From contig NZ_JBEXCV010000017.1 in assembly GCF_040605455.1 (NCBI RefSeq), positions 24,883 to 88,882 on the forward strand: a stretch of 64,000 nucleotides of DNA. Reading direction: 5' to 3'. The notes below the pieces were generated by a model that saw nothing but the letters and a program-made list of their open reading frames with translations, was not told where the DNA came from and ran no database searches. The translations under genes were made by a program, and so were the position numbers. The stretch comes from Embleya sp040605455. GTDB taxonomy: Bacteria > Actinomycetota > Actinomycetes > Streptomycetales > Streptomycetaceae. Below, one piece after another: positions 15,240 through 23,629 of the stretch; positions within the stretch are counted from its first letter, which is position 1; each line of letters starts with the position of its first letter.

Positions 15240-15938
15240 ATGAAGAAGACTCGCATATCCCTCGCGGTCACCGTGACCGCGATCCTGGCCTTGTCGGCCT
15301 GCAACTCCGGCTCGTCGAGTGACTCGACCGCGAAGGCCGGTGCGCAGTCGCCGCTACCCGCCACCTCCTCGTCCGCACCGGTGACGCCGGCGCCCGAGAG
15401 CACCGCGCCGACCTCCGCCGCACCCACGGCCGGCGCGCCGACCTCCGCCGCACCCACGGCCGCCAAGCCCAGCACGAGCAAGCCCGCCACCGCCAAGCCC
15501 GCCACGAGCAAGCCGCCGACCAGCAAGCCGCCGACCACCAAGCCCAAGCCGCCGGCCGGACTGGACGAGCGGTGTCTGACCGGTCGGGCGATCTGCATCG
15601 ACAAGCGCACAGACCGGCTCACCTGGGTGATCGACGGCAAGGCCCAGTACTCGACGGACGTGCGCTTCGGCTCGGCCGAAACGCCGACCCGCGAGGGCGC
15701 GTTCAGCATCAACTTCAAAAGCCGCGACCACGTGTCGACGCTGTACCACACGCCGATGCCGTTCGCGATGTTCTTCTCCGGCGGCCAAGCCGTGCACTAC
15801 TCGGCCGACTTCGCCGCCCGCGGCTACAACGGCGCTTCGCACGGCTGTGTGAACGTCCGGGACAAGGGCTTGGTGCAGCAGCTCTTCAACGAGACCCGCG
15901 TCGGCGACAAGGTGATCGTCTACCGCTCGGCCAAGTAG
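15240..15938 (+). CDS. L,D-transpeptidase (YkuD) lipoprotein
   Basis: 232 residues from an ATG with GGGAGAGG upstream. The lipobox LSAC (Cys21) anchors it outside the membrane. A long Ala/Pro/Thr/Lys linker (about 40-105) with repeated TSKPPT and TSAAPTA units reaches through the wall. The YkuD domain (about 108-232) has the catalytic HGCVNV signature (Cys203, His201) and HYSADF upstream. It should form 3-3 cross-links in peptidoglycan or attach proteins. The linker is typical of cell-wall-spanning enzymes. Confidence 0.93.
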   Translation: MKKTRISLAVTVTAILALSACNSGSSSDSTAKAGAQSPLPATSSSAPVTPAPESTAPTSAAPTAGAPTSAAPTAAKPSTSKPATAKPATSKPPTSKPPTTKPKPPAGLDERCLTGRAICIDKRTDRLTWVIDGKAQYSTDVRFGSAETPTREGAFSINFKSRDHVSTLYHTPMPFAMFFSGGQAVHYSADFAARGYNGASHGCVNVRDKGLVQQLFNETRVGDKVIVYRSAK

Positions 15939-15961
15939 CCCCGAAGCCCCCGAGGTTCGAC

Positions 15962-15990
15962 CACCGCTCGGCCACGACGACCGAGCGGTG
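15962..15990. terminator. Hairpin between convergent transpeptidase and TerD genes
   Basis: CACCGCTCGG (15962-15971), a 9-base loop, then CCGAGCGGTG (15981-15990). It lies between the two stop codons, so it can act in both directions. Confidence 0.6.
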
Positions 15991-16011
15991 CCGACCGATC
16001 GGGACGCGGGA

Positions 16012-17277
16012 TCAGCGCTCGCGTGGCGAGCGCACCGTCTTGAACTCCGCCGGGCCCGCGCCCATTTCGAACGTGCCGTCCGGGTAGAGCATCGGGCGGC
16101 GCTCCTGCATCAGCTTCGAGTACTTCTCCACGTGCTGGATCGAGACGCCGTCGGGGTCGGTGAAGTCGACCAGCGCGATCGCCACCCAGAACACCGCGCG
16201 CTTGTTGTTGAACAGCGGCACATTCACGGTGGAGCCCTGACCGTCGGTGACCTCGGCGTGCGCGCCGTAGGACTTGAAGCTGCCGAAGCCGTTCTCGACC
16301 GCGCTGTACGCGCAGATCAGCACATAGCCCTGCTCGTCGGGCCGGGTGATCCGGACCGTCTCACGGCCGGGCGCACGCGAGTCGCCGTCCAATTGGATGT
16401 AGGGCGCGGCGGTCAGGCTGCCGAGCTCGCGGTAGTAGATCACCCCGTCCTTGTCGCCCTTCTTCGCGCCCACCTTGGACCGAGGCACGAACAGCGCGTA
16501 CAGGTCCAGGTCGGCGCCGGTCTTACGGCGCGCGTCGTCGCCGCCGTCCCAGACCAGGGAAGCGGTGACAGTGACCGCGCGGTCGCTCTTGTCCATGTTG
16601 ATCGTCGCCCGACCGCCCTTGGCCAGGTCGACCCGGCCGAGCGGCTCCTTGGCCATCGAGATCGGCGCCGGCGCGGCCGGCGCCGGCACCGCGGCGGGCT
16701 CCTTGACCATCACGTGCGCGGGCGCGACGGGCGCGGGGACCGGCTCCGGCTCCGGCTCGTCCTCGACCGAGATGCCGAAGTCGGTCGCCAACCCGGCGAG
16801 GCCGCTGGCATAGCCCTGACCGACCGCGCGCACCTTCCACGCGTCGCCGCGCCGATAAAGCTCGACCAGGACCGCGACCGTCTCGCCGCCGGCGAACGCG
16901 TCCGGCGCGTAGCCGATCCGCGCGTCCCCGGACACGGTGACCGCGCCCAGGCCCGGCACCTGGCCCAAGGTCATCCCGGGGCGGTCCGCGTCCGAACTCA
17001 CCACGACCACCACACGGGCGATCTCGGCCGGCAGCTTGGCCAGTTCGATACTGACGTGGGTGGTTCCCGAGGGGCCGGCCGCCGTGCGCACCGCGCCGTC
17101 GCCGCCGACGGGATTGTTGAAGAAGACCAGATCCTCGTCGGTGCGTACCTTGTGCGCGTCGGTCAGCAGCACGGCGGACACGTCCACGACGTCGGTCGAG
17201 CCCCACCCGATCGAGACCTCGGCGCGGTCGCCGGTCAGGGGCGCGTTGGCGCCGGTGGGCAGCGTGACGTCGGACAT
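16012..17277 (-). CDS. TerD-family stress protein with two TerD domains
   Basis: 421 residues from the ATG at 17277, which has GGGAGGG upstream. An N-terminal TerD domain (about 1-175) has LTWR-like strands, the VVVVSSD core and a Ca-binding GDARIGY region. A Pro/Glu/Ala linker (about 180-225) follows, then a second, more diverged TerD/TerA-like domain (about 230-421) with SLVWDGGDDARRKTGADLDLYALF. The family gives tellurite, phage or stress tolerance, probably through Ca-dependent membrane complexes; the biochemical function is unsettled. It stands alone here, without terB, terC or terE. Confidence 0.88.
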   Translation of the reverse strand: MSDVTLPTGANAPLTGDRAEVSIGWGSTDVVDVSAVLLTDAHKVRTDEDLVFFNNPVGGDGAVRTAAGPSGTTHVSIELAKLPAEIARVVVVVSSDADRPGMTLGQVPGLGAVTVSGDARIGYAPDAFAGGETVAVLVELYRRGDAWKVRAVGQGYASGLAGLATDFGISVEDEPEPEPVPAPVAPAHVMVKEPAAVPAPAAPAPISMAKEPLGRVDLAKGGRATINMDKSDRAVTVTASLVWDGGDDARRKTGADLDLYALFVPRSKVGAKKGDKDGVIYYRELGSLTAAPYIQLDGDSRAPGRETVRITRPDEQGYVLICAYSAVENGFGSFKSYGAHAEVTDGQGSTVNVPLFNNKRAVFWVAIALVDFTDPDGVSIQHVEKYSKLMQERRPMLYPDGTFEMGAGPAEFKTVRSPRER

Positions 17278-17420
17278 GGAGGGCCCTCCCGCGTTGGACA
17301 AAGGCGCCGTTTCGCGCCCTGATCAGGGGAACGACCCTCCCACCGACGACGTTCCGCAAACCCGGAACTTTCCCCAAGCTGGGGTAAAGTCCCAGGTGGA
17401 AAGCGTCACTCGGGCGCGGC

Positions 17421-18344
17421 TCAGCCCCCGGATACCACCTTGTCGAACAACTTCCTGGCCTCGGCGAAGAACGCGGGCGCGTCCTCGGGGCCGGTACAGA
17501 ACACCTGGATGGGCAGGTGTACGGCCGTCGCACCGGCGGCGATCACCTCGCTCGCGCCGGCCATCGTGCGGGCCAGGTCGAACCGCCCGGCGTCGTCCTT
17601 GACCATCGGCAGCGGGCCCTGCACGCGCAGCGTCCCCGGGTCGCGACCGGCCGCGGCGAGCGCCTCACGGATACGCACCACGTCCCGGGCCATGTCGGCG
17701 GTGGACAGGCCCATGATCGGAATCCAGCCGTCGCCGCTGCGCACGATCCGGTCCAAATTGCGCTTGTTCAGCGTGCCGCCGATCCACAGCGGCACGCCGC
17801 CCACCTGTACGGGCTGCGGCGCGCAGTAGACGTCGGCGAAGTTCACCGTCTCGGACGCGAAGGACGCGGGCAGGTTCGTCCACAACGCCTTGCACGCGGC
17901 CAGTGTGTCGGTCAGCAGTCGCCCGCGCGCGTCCCAGTCGATCCCGGCCGCGTCGTACTCCTCGCGCTGCCACCCCGTGGCCACGCCCAACTCCAACCGT
18001 CCGCGCGAGATTTGATCCAGCGTGGCCGCGGTCTTGGCGAGCAGCGTGGCGCTGCGCAGCGGGGCGACCAGGATGCCGGTGGCCAGGCGCACGTTCGAGG
18101 TGACGGCGGCGATCGCGGCGAGCAGGGTGAGCGGCTCGGGCCAGGCCGCCTCGGGCGGCGTGGGGAAGCGGCCCCACGTGTAGTTCTGCGTGTTGGGGCC
18201 CATCACCACGTGGTCGACCAGGACGATCCGGTCGATTCCCGCGTCGTCGGCGGCCCGGCCGACATCCACGAAGCCGCGCCAGTCGCCGGCGGGCCAGGCG
18301 CCGAAGTTCGGCAGGCCGATGGAAAGTTGCACGTCGGTGGTCAT
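17421..18344 (-). CDS. LLM-class F420-dependent oxidoreductase
   Basis: 307 residues with the luciferase-like TIM-barrel pattern: IGLPNFGAWP, RIVLVDHVVMG, VRLATGILVAPLR, GRLELGVATGWQREEYDAAG, VPLWIGG and GDGWIPI. GVATGWQREE is typical of the TIGR03619-type F420-dependent group of actinobacteria. It is expected to transfer hydride between F420 (or FMN) and an unknown organic substrate. It is the last gene of a short minus-strand pair with the SDR, separated by 110 bp. Confidence 0.87.
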   Translation of the reverse strand: MTTDVQLSIGLPNFGAWPAGDWRGFVDVGRAADDAGIDRIVLVDHVVMGPNTQNYTWGRFPTPPEAAWPEPLTLLAAIAAVTSNVRLATGILVAPLRSATLLAKTAATLDQISRGRLELGVATGWQREEYDAAGIDWDARGRLLTDTLAACKALWTNLPASFASETVNFADVYCAPQPVQVGGVPLWIGGTLNKRNLDRIVRSGDGWIPIMGLSTADMARDVVRIREALAAAGRDPGTLRVQGPLPMVKDDAGRFDLARTMAGASEVIAAGATAVHLPIQVFCTGPEDAPAFFAEARKLFDKVVSGG

Positions 18345-18456
18345 GCGGATGCTCCGTCGCGTCGAAGTGGGTGGAGGTGGGGTGGGGGTCGAAGTCGGGC
18401 CGGGATCGGGGTCGGTTCGAGGCGGGCAGGGGCCACGGATCGGAAGCTCGCCGGGG

Positions 18457-19308
18457 TCAACGCGACCCGGCGTACGGATCGCGGCCGGCCGTCGCCGCGT
18501 CGATCACCGCGTCGCCGAGCGCGGCGCGGGCGTACTTCTCGAAGGACGGCGCCCGGCGCAGCTCGTTGCCGCCGTCCACGGCCAGGCTCTGGCCGGTGGT
18601 CCAGGACGATTCGGGGCCGGCCAGGTGGCGGACCGCCTCGGCGATGTCCTCGGGCAGGCCGGTGCGGCCCAGCGGCTTGTTCGCCACGAAGCGCGCGATC
18701 ATCTCCTCGTCGCGGAAGATCCGGGCCTCCTCGTGCGAGCGCACCAGGCCGGGACGGACCGCGTTGACCCGGACACCGGCTGCGCCCAACTCGTCCGCGG
18801 CGGCCCGGACCAGCGCTTCCAGGCCCGCCTTCCCGGCCGCGTAGCCACTCAGGAACGGCATGGTCAGCTTGGCCGCGGTCGAGGACACGCACACGATCGC
18901 GCCCCCGCCGCGCGCGGCGATCACGGGGGCGGTGTACTTGATCGCCAGGAACGCGCTGTGCGTGTTGCGGTGCAGGTCGGCCAGGAACGTGTCGTCGTCC
19001 ATGGCCAGGATCGGTGCGGTGCTCCCGCCGCCCACGGTGGCAACGCAGACGGCGAGCTCGGGGCCCGCCGCCCGGACCGCGGCACGAATCCCGTCGGTGG
19101 TGCAGGCGTCCGCCGCGACGATGCGCACCTCGGTGCCGGCCGGGGCCCGCGCGCGCAGTCGTTCGGCCGCTGCCGTGAGCGCGTCGGCCCGCCGGGCGGT
19201 GAGCGTGACCGAGCAGCCGTCGCGCAGCAGTCGGGCCGCACATGCGGAGCCGATGCCGCCGCTGCCACCGGTGACCAGGGCCATCCGGCCGGCCAGGATT
19301 GCGGGCAT
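18457..19308 (-). CDS. SDR-family oxidoreductase
   Basis: 283 residues of classical SDR: cofactor loop TGGSGGIG (14-21), Ser in VSSTA, and a YAAGK catalytic Tyr/Lys pair. The C-terminal TGQSLAVDGGNELR follows the usual pattern. Arg at the end of the second strand (TARRAD) suggests NADP(H). It is probably a beta-ketoacyl or hydroxy-acid type reductase; the substrate is unknown. It is divergent from the MarR regulator across a strong palindrome, so it is probably repressed by it. Confidence 0.9.
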   Translation of the reverse strand: MPAILAGRMALVTGGSGGIGSACAARLLRDGCSVTLTARRADALTAAAERLRARAPAGTEVRIVAADACTTDGIRAAVRAAGPELAVCVATVGGGSTAPILAMDDDTFLADLHRNTHSAFLAIKYTAPVIAARGGGAIVCVSSTAAKLTMPFLSGYAAGKAGLEALVRAAADELGAAGVRVNAVRPGLVRSHEEARIFRDEEMIARFVANKPLGRTGLPEDIAEAVRHLAGPESSWTTGQSLAVDGGNELRRAPSFEKYARAALGDAVIDAATAGRDPYAGSR

Positions 19309-19365
19309 GGGCGGGTTCCTCCCGAGGCGACCAAGGAAACTGATGATGTGTCAGCTCCGAGTCGA

Positions 19366-19396
19366 CGTTACACCTCGAATCATTCGAGCTGTAACG
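19366..19396. promoter_or_regulatory. 31-bp inverted repeat, probable MarR operator
   Basis: CGTTACA (19366-19372) and CTCGAA (19374-19379) are mirrored by TTCGAG (19383-19388) and TGTAACG (19390-19396) around a 3-base centre. The site lies between the divergent SDR and MarR genes, 9 bp upstream of the TAGAGT -10 box of the MarR gene. Binding here would block both promoters. Confidence 0.8.
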
Positions 19397-19405
19397 AAGT
19401 TCGGC

Positions 19406-19411
19406 TAGAGT
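19406..19411 (+). promoter_or_regulatory. -10 box TAGAGT of leaderless MarR transcript
   Basis: TAGAGT is 6 bases before ATG 19418, so transcription would begin at the start codon. This favours ATG 19418 over the in-frame GTG at 19412. Confidence 0.55.
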
Positions 19412-19417
19412 GTGGCC

Positions 19418-19834
19418 ATGACCACGGGGGAAGGCGAGCTGCCGGGACTGACCGCGCTGCTCTACGCGGCCACCGCACGGCTGGACGCGCACTTCGCCGC
19501 GTGCGCCGGCGCGGTCGGTCTGACCGCGTCCCAGGCGAACGCGGTGCACGAACTCGCCGAGCCGCTGGGCATGCGCGAGCTGGGTCGGCGGATGTGCTGC
19601 GAACCACCCAACGTGACCTTCGTAGTGGACCGCCTGGCGGAGCGCGACCTGGTCGAGCGCCGGCCGCATCCCGGGGATCGCCGGGCGAAGGTGATCGCGC
19701 TCACCCCGGCCGGCGCCGAGCTGCGCGAGCGCCTGTTCGCCGCGCTCGCCTGTGATCCGCCGCTGACCGGCCTGCCGGACGCCGACCGGCGCGCCCTGCG
19801 CGTACTGCTCGACCGGGCGCTGCGCACGGGCTGA
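19418..19834 (+). CDS. MarR-family transcriptional regulator
   Basis: 138 residues. The winged helix-turn-helix at about 35-95 includes LTASQANAVHEL, GMRELGRRMCCEPPNVTFVVDRL and the wing VERRPHPGDRRAKVIALT, the last being the diagnostic MarR signature. It should be a dimeric repressor released by a small aromatic or lipophilic ligand. It reads divergently from the SDR gene over a 31-bp palindrome and upstream of an LLM oxidoreductase, so it probably controls both sides and itself. Confidence 0.92.
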   Translation: MTTGEGELPGLTALLYAATARLDAHFAACAGAVGLTASQANAVHELAEPLGMRELGRRMCCEPPNVTFVVDRLAERDLVERRPHPGDRRAKVIALTPAGAELRERLFAALACDPPLTGLPDADRRALRVLLDRALRTG

Positions 19835-19936
19835 CGAGGCCGGCCCTGGCTCTCCTCGACGTGCGCCACTAACCTGACGCCCCATCAGAGAGTGCGACGC
19901 CGTTCATCCCGGCGACGCCGGGGACAGGAGAACGGC

Positions 19937-20917
19937 ATGGCTGTGTTCGCGCTGCGTTTCGACTTCCGCAATCCGGCTTTCGCCGGGACGAGCATGGGGG
20001 AGCGCTACGCGGCGGCACTCGACATGGTCGAATGGGCCGATCGGCACGGGTTCTTCATGGTCACGCTGTCCGAGCACCACGGTTTCGCCGACGGCTACCT
20101 GCCCGCCCCGCTTCAGTTCGCCGCCGCGATCACCACGCGGAGCCGGAACATGGGCGTGACCATCGCGGCGATACCCGCGCCGCTGCACGATCCGCTGCAT
20201 CTGGCCGAGGAACTCGCGGTGCTCGACCTGCTCAGCCAGGGCCGGGTCAACGTGGTGCTCACCAACGGCTACGTCGACAGCGAGTTCGCGATGTACGACG
20301 TACCGATGCGCGAGCGGGTCAAGCGCACCGTGGAGACCGTCGAGACGCTGCGCAAGGCGTGGACGGGCGAGGAGTTCGAGTTCCGGGGCCGGACCGTGCG
20401 GGTGACCCCGGAGCCCTTCCAAAAGGGTGGCCCGCCGATCATCCTCGGCGGCAGCGTCGAGGCCGCGGCGCGCCGTGCCGCGCGCATCGCCGACGGGTTC
20501 ATGCCGTCCAACCCGGCGATCTGGGAGTTCTACCGGGACGAGAAGGTCAAGCTCGGCGAGGAGGACCCGGGCCCCTACTTCGGCGGCGACACCAGCTTCT
20601 TCCACCTCTCGAACGACCCCGACCGGGACTGGGACAAGATCGCGCCGCACGCGCTGCACGAGGTCAACGCCTACGGCGAGACGATGGCCGCGGCGGGCAC
20701 CTCGGGCCTGGGCGGCTATGCGAGCGTCACCGACGCCGACGCGCTGCGCGCGGGCGGGCAGTATCGGGTGATCACCCCGCAGACCCTGGTCGCCGAGCTC
20801 AAGGCCCAGGGCGACGCGGCGTTCGCGATCCTGCACCCGATGATGGGCGGCATCCCGCCGGAGCTCGCGTGGGAGAGCCTGCGCCTGTTCGAGAACGAGG
20901 TGCTGCCGAACCTGTAG
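19937..20917 (+). CDS. LLM-class flavin-dependent oxidoreductase
   Basis: 326 residues from an ATG with ACAGGAG upstream. The luciferase-like pattern is clear: FRNP at the start, ALDMVEWADRHGFFMVTLSEHH, GVTIAAIPAPLHDPLHLAEELAVLDLLSQGRVNVVL and PPIILGGS. The SEHH and HDPLHLAEE segments are typical FMN-binding members. It differs clearly from the F420-type enzyme at 17421. Together with the SDR and MarR it suggests an inducible pathway for an unidentified ketone, steroid or monooxygenase substrate. Confidence 0.87.
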   Translation: MAVFALRFDFRNPAFAGTSMGERYAAALDMVEWADRHGFFMVTLSEHHGFADGYLPAPLQFAAAITTRSRNMGVTIAAIPAPLHDPLHLAEELAVLDLLSQGRVNVVLTNGYVDSEFAMYDVPMRERVKRTVETVETLRKAWTGEEFEFRGRTVRVTPEPFQKGGPPIILGGSVEAAARRAARIADGFMPSNPAIWEFYRDEKVKLGEEDPGPYFGGDTSFFHLSNDPDRDWDKIAPHALHEVNAYGETMAAAGTSGLGGYASVTDADALRAGGQYRVITPQTLVAELKAQGDAAFAILHPMMGGIPPELAWESLRLFENEVLPNL

Positions 20918-20962
20918 AGCCGCAGCCGTGGCGCGCACCGCGTCCGAGGGCCACCCCCGCGG

Positions 20963-21721
20963 TCACCGGTGCGGTGCGCCCGCCACGAAGTCCTTGGTGT
21001 GGTCCCACCATGTGCGCCGGTCGGGCGGGAACCGGCGCAGCGAGCGGGCCAGCTTGGTGTCCGCGTGCGGCGAGGTGCGCCCGGGACCCTCCTTGTACCG
21101 CCAGCGCGCCCACGGCGACTCGGGCTTGGCGATGCGCATCGCCGACATCATCGCGACGAACGGTACGAACACGCCGATCAGCCCGGTGGCGACCTTGCCC
21201 TTGGCCAGCGCGCACAGTGCGAAGGCCAGGTTGAACACGACCACCGTCGCGGCCACCGGCTTGCTGTCGCCGTCGCCGAGGCCGAGCGGATTGGCGCCGA
21301 CGAACAGCAGCAGCCCCATCGCGGCGGTGATCAGCACCGCGTCCACCGACTTGCGGCCGTCCGCCGCCCAGTACACGTCGTCCAGGTGCACGAGCAGCGC
21401 GAACTCGTCCAGCGTCAGGGCGGCGCCCATCCCGAAGAGCCCGGCGAGCACCTGGCGCAGCGCGCCGCCCGGTTCGTAGGCGAACTCCAGCGCGCCCGCG
21501 ATCAGCATCAGGAAGATCCCGTACACCTGGTGGTGCACGTGCACCTTGCCCACCACCATGTTGCGGAACGGGCCCTTGCCCGCCCGGATCAGCCGGGTGA
21601 TCAGGCGGGTCACCGCGAACGTGAAGATGAATGCGGCGAGCATCCAACCGACGCCGTGTGGCCCGGGCTCGGCGTCGCCCGCCAGCCGCGCCGTGGTCGA
21701 GATCCAGCCCTGGTCGTGCAC
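20963..21721 (-). CDS. Multi-pass integral membrane protein of unknown function
   Basis: 252 residues if started at the GTG at 21721 (an AGGGACGG-like site lies upstream); the start is uncertain. At least five hydrophobic segments are visible, including GWMLAAFIFTFAVTRLITRL, IFLMLIAGALEFAY, ITAAMGLLLFVGANPLG and a long pair near ATVVVFNLAFAL. A VHVHHQVYG motif before the second helix and DEFALLVHLDDVYW are conserved-looking polar patches that could bind metal. The C-terminus ends in a Trp/Lys-rich soluble tail. I do not recognise the family. Confidence 0.65.
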   Translation of the reverse strand: MHDQGWISTTARLAGDAEPGPHGVGWMLAAFIFTFAVTRLITRLIRAGKGPFRNMVVGKVHVHHQVYGIFLMLIAGALEFAYEPGGALRQVLAGLFGMGAALTLDEFALLVHLDDVYWAADGRKSVDAVLITAAMGLLLFVGANPLGLGDGDSKPVAATVVVFNLAFALCALAKGKVATGLIGVFVPFVAMMSAMRIAKPESPWARWRYKEGPGRTSPHADTKLARSLRRFPPDRRTWWDHTKDFVAGAPHR

Positions 21722-21839
21722 AAACCGTCCCTGCTCGCGATTCCCGTGTGAGGAGGATTGTCCATGATCGAATGGACCGCATGGCACCATCGCCGCACCG
21801 GCACGATGGCGACCGGATCGAATCGAGGTTAGGACGCAC

Positions 21840-22718
21840 ATGGCCCTCCCCACGACCTCCACCGAGGTGACCTTCCCGGCGGGCGCGACCACCGGCGCCG
21901 CGCCGATCCTGGCCGCGCCCGTGCTGCCGGACGGGCGGACCGCCCTGGTGGTCGCCAGGACACCGTTCCACCCGCTGGACCACACGTGGCCGGACCAGCC
22001 CGCCGACACCGGGGTGATCCGGGTGGCGGGCGCGGAGTTGGTCGTGTCGGACTGCCTGACCGGCGCGGTCGGCCCGGGTGGCGAGTTCGCGGTCGGCGAG
22101 GCGATTCCGGTCCGGCGCGGCGACGAGGACTGGTCCTGGCTCGTGCTGCACGTCCTGGACCGGGCCCCGGGCGATCCGGGCGATCTGGTCGGAGCAGGTG
22201 CCGAGTTGGCCGTCGACGCCGACCGCCGGGCCGCGCTCGGCGCCGCACACACCTCGTGCCATCTGCTGGCGTTCGCGCTCAACGCGGTGCTCGCGCCGCG
22301 CTGGCGCAAGGAGGTACGCACCGACAGCCTCGGCCGCCCCGACTTCGACAACCTGGCGATCACCTCGTCCCGGATGGACGAGGGCGGCAGCCGCGACGAT
22401 TACCGGATCGGCAAGTCGCTGCGCAAGAAGGGCTTCACCGCGGACGGCCTGGCCGAGGACCTGCCCGGCATCCGCGAGGAGGTCGAGGCGCTGCTCACCC
22501 AATGGCTGAAAACCGATGCCGAGGTGCGGATCGAGGTGCCCGGCCCGGCGCTCACCGCCCGTCGGGTGTGGCACTGCGGGCTGCCGGACGGCGACGCGCA
22601 CATCCCGTGCGGCGGCTCGCACCTGGGTCGGCTCGGTGATCTGCGCGCCTTGGCGATCGAATTGACCATGGACGAGGACGGTGCACTCGTCGCGCTGACC
22701 CGGCCCGAACGCGCCTGA
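21840..22718 (+). CDS. AlaX-like alanyl-tRNA editing / metal-dependent hydrolase
   Basis: 292 residues. The two zinc motifs of the AlaRS/ThrRS editing fold are present: HTSCH (His137, His141) as HxxxH, and CGGSH (Cys257, His261) as CxxxH. The latter is followed by LGRLGDLRA, as in AlaX proteins. The N-terminal beta-barrel part carries LDHTWPDQPADTGVI, comparable to the GGQxxDxG region. It is expected to hydrolyse mischarged Ser-tRNA(Ala) in trans, although long AlaX relatives sometimes act on other aminoacyl substrates. It stands alone with its own promoter. Confidence 0.75.
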   Translation: MALPTTSTEVTFPAGATTGAAPILAAPVLPDGRTALVVARTPFHPLDHTWPDQPADTGVIRVAGAELVVSDCLTGAVGPGGEFAVGEAIPVRRGDEDWSWLVLHVLDRAPGDPGDLVGAGAELAVDADRRAALGAAHTSCHLLAFALNAVLAPRWRKEVRTDSLGRPDFDNLAITSSRMDEGGSRDDYRIGKSLRKKGFTADGLAEDLPGIREEVEALLTQWLKTDAEVRIEVPGPALTARRVWHCGLPDGDAHIPCGGSHLGRLGDLRALAIELTMDEDGALVALTRPERA

Positions 22719-22865
22719 CACCCGCCCGAGGACTTGCGCATCGCACCGGCGGGAACCGGTCCCACGATGTGGACGTTACCTTCGAAAGGAATTCTCTTTA
22801 CCTAACCATGACCTGGTCGGGGGACTTCCGATGTCCGCCGTCACCCGTTCCAGGAGGCTCGCGCC

Positions 22866-23564
22866 GTGAACACCATCGCCCTGGGTCCATCGTTCCTGGA
22901 CCCGGACAAGCTGATCTCCACGTTCGGCCTGATCGGCATTCTGGTGATCGTCTTCGCCGAGTCGGGGCTGCTGATCGGCTTCTTCCTGCCGGGCGACTCG
23001 CTGCTGTTCACCACCGGCCTGCTGGTCTCGGACGGCAAGTACATCTCGCAGCCGCTGTGGCTGGTGTGCCTGTTGTTGTGGATCGCGGCGGTGCTGGGCG
23101 ACCAGGTCGGTTTCCTGTTCGGTCGCAAGGTCGGGCCGTCCCTGTTCAACCGGCCCGACTCGCGGTTCTTCAAGCGCGAGAACGTGGAGAAGGCGCACGA
23201 GTTCTTCGAGAAGTACGGACCGCGCTCGATCGTGCTGGCCCGGTTCGTGCCGATCGTGCGCACCTTCACCCCGATCGTCGCGGGCGTCGCCCGGATGAGG
23301 TACCGCACGTTCGTGGTCTACAACGTGGTCGGCGGGTTCCTGTGGGCGTGCGGGGTCACCCTGCTCGGCCACTCGCTGGGACAGGTGCGATTCGTCCGGG
23401 ACAACATCGAGTTCATCCTGGTCGCGATCGTGCTGATCTCGGTGATCCCGGTCGCGATCGAACTCCTGCGCGCCCGCTCGGCGTCGCGCAAGCGGGCAGC
23501 GCGGGACCGGGCGGAGTCGGCCCCGGGGCGGGGCCGAAACCGCGCGAGCGACGACCGGCCGTGA
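22866..23564 (+). CDS. DedA-family membrane protein
   Basis: 232 residues from a GTG with CCAGGAGG upstream. The DedA pattern is clear: E-SG-LIGFFLPGDSLLF near the N-terminus, GDQVGFLFGRKVGP, then FEKYGPRSIVLARFVPIVRTFTPIVAGV, which holds the conserved Arg residues. There are five to six membrane segments and a basic disordered tail. DedA/UPF0104-related proteins are now linked to lipid-carrier flipping and proton-motive-force homeostasis; the exact substrate of this one is unknown. Confidence 0.92.
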   Translation: MNTIALGPSFLDPDKLISTFGLIGILVIVFAESGLLIGFFLPGDSLLFTTGLLVSDGKYISQPLWLVCLLLWIAAVLGDQVGFLFGRKVGPSLFNRPDSRFFKRENVEKAHEFFEKYGPRSIVLARFVPIVRTFTPIVAGVARMRYRTFVVYNVVGGFLWACGVTLLGHSLGQVRFVRDNIEFILVAIVLISVIPVAIELLRARSASRKRAARDRAESAPGRGRNRASDDRP

Positions 23565-23616
23565 CGCGGAACCGGGTCACCGGCGCCGAGCCGTACGGGT
23601 TGGTGCCGGCCGCCAA

Positions 23617-23622
23617 TAGAGT
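23617..23622 (+). promoter_or_regulatory. -10 box TAGAGT of leaderless transcript
   Basis: TAGAGT followed by 7 bases and ATG 23630; no ribosome site is present, so the message is probably leaderless. Confidence 0.5.
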
Positions 23623-23629
23623 TCACGCC

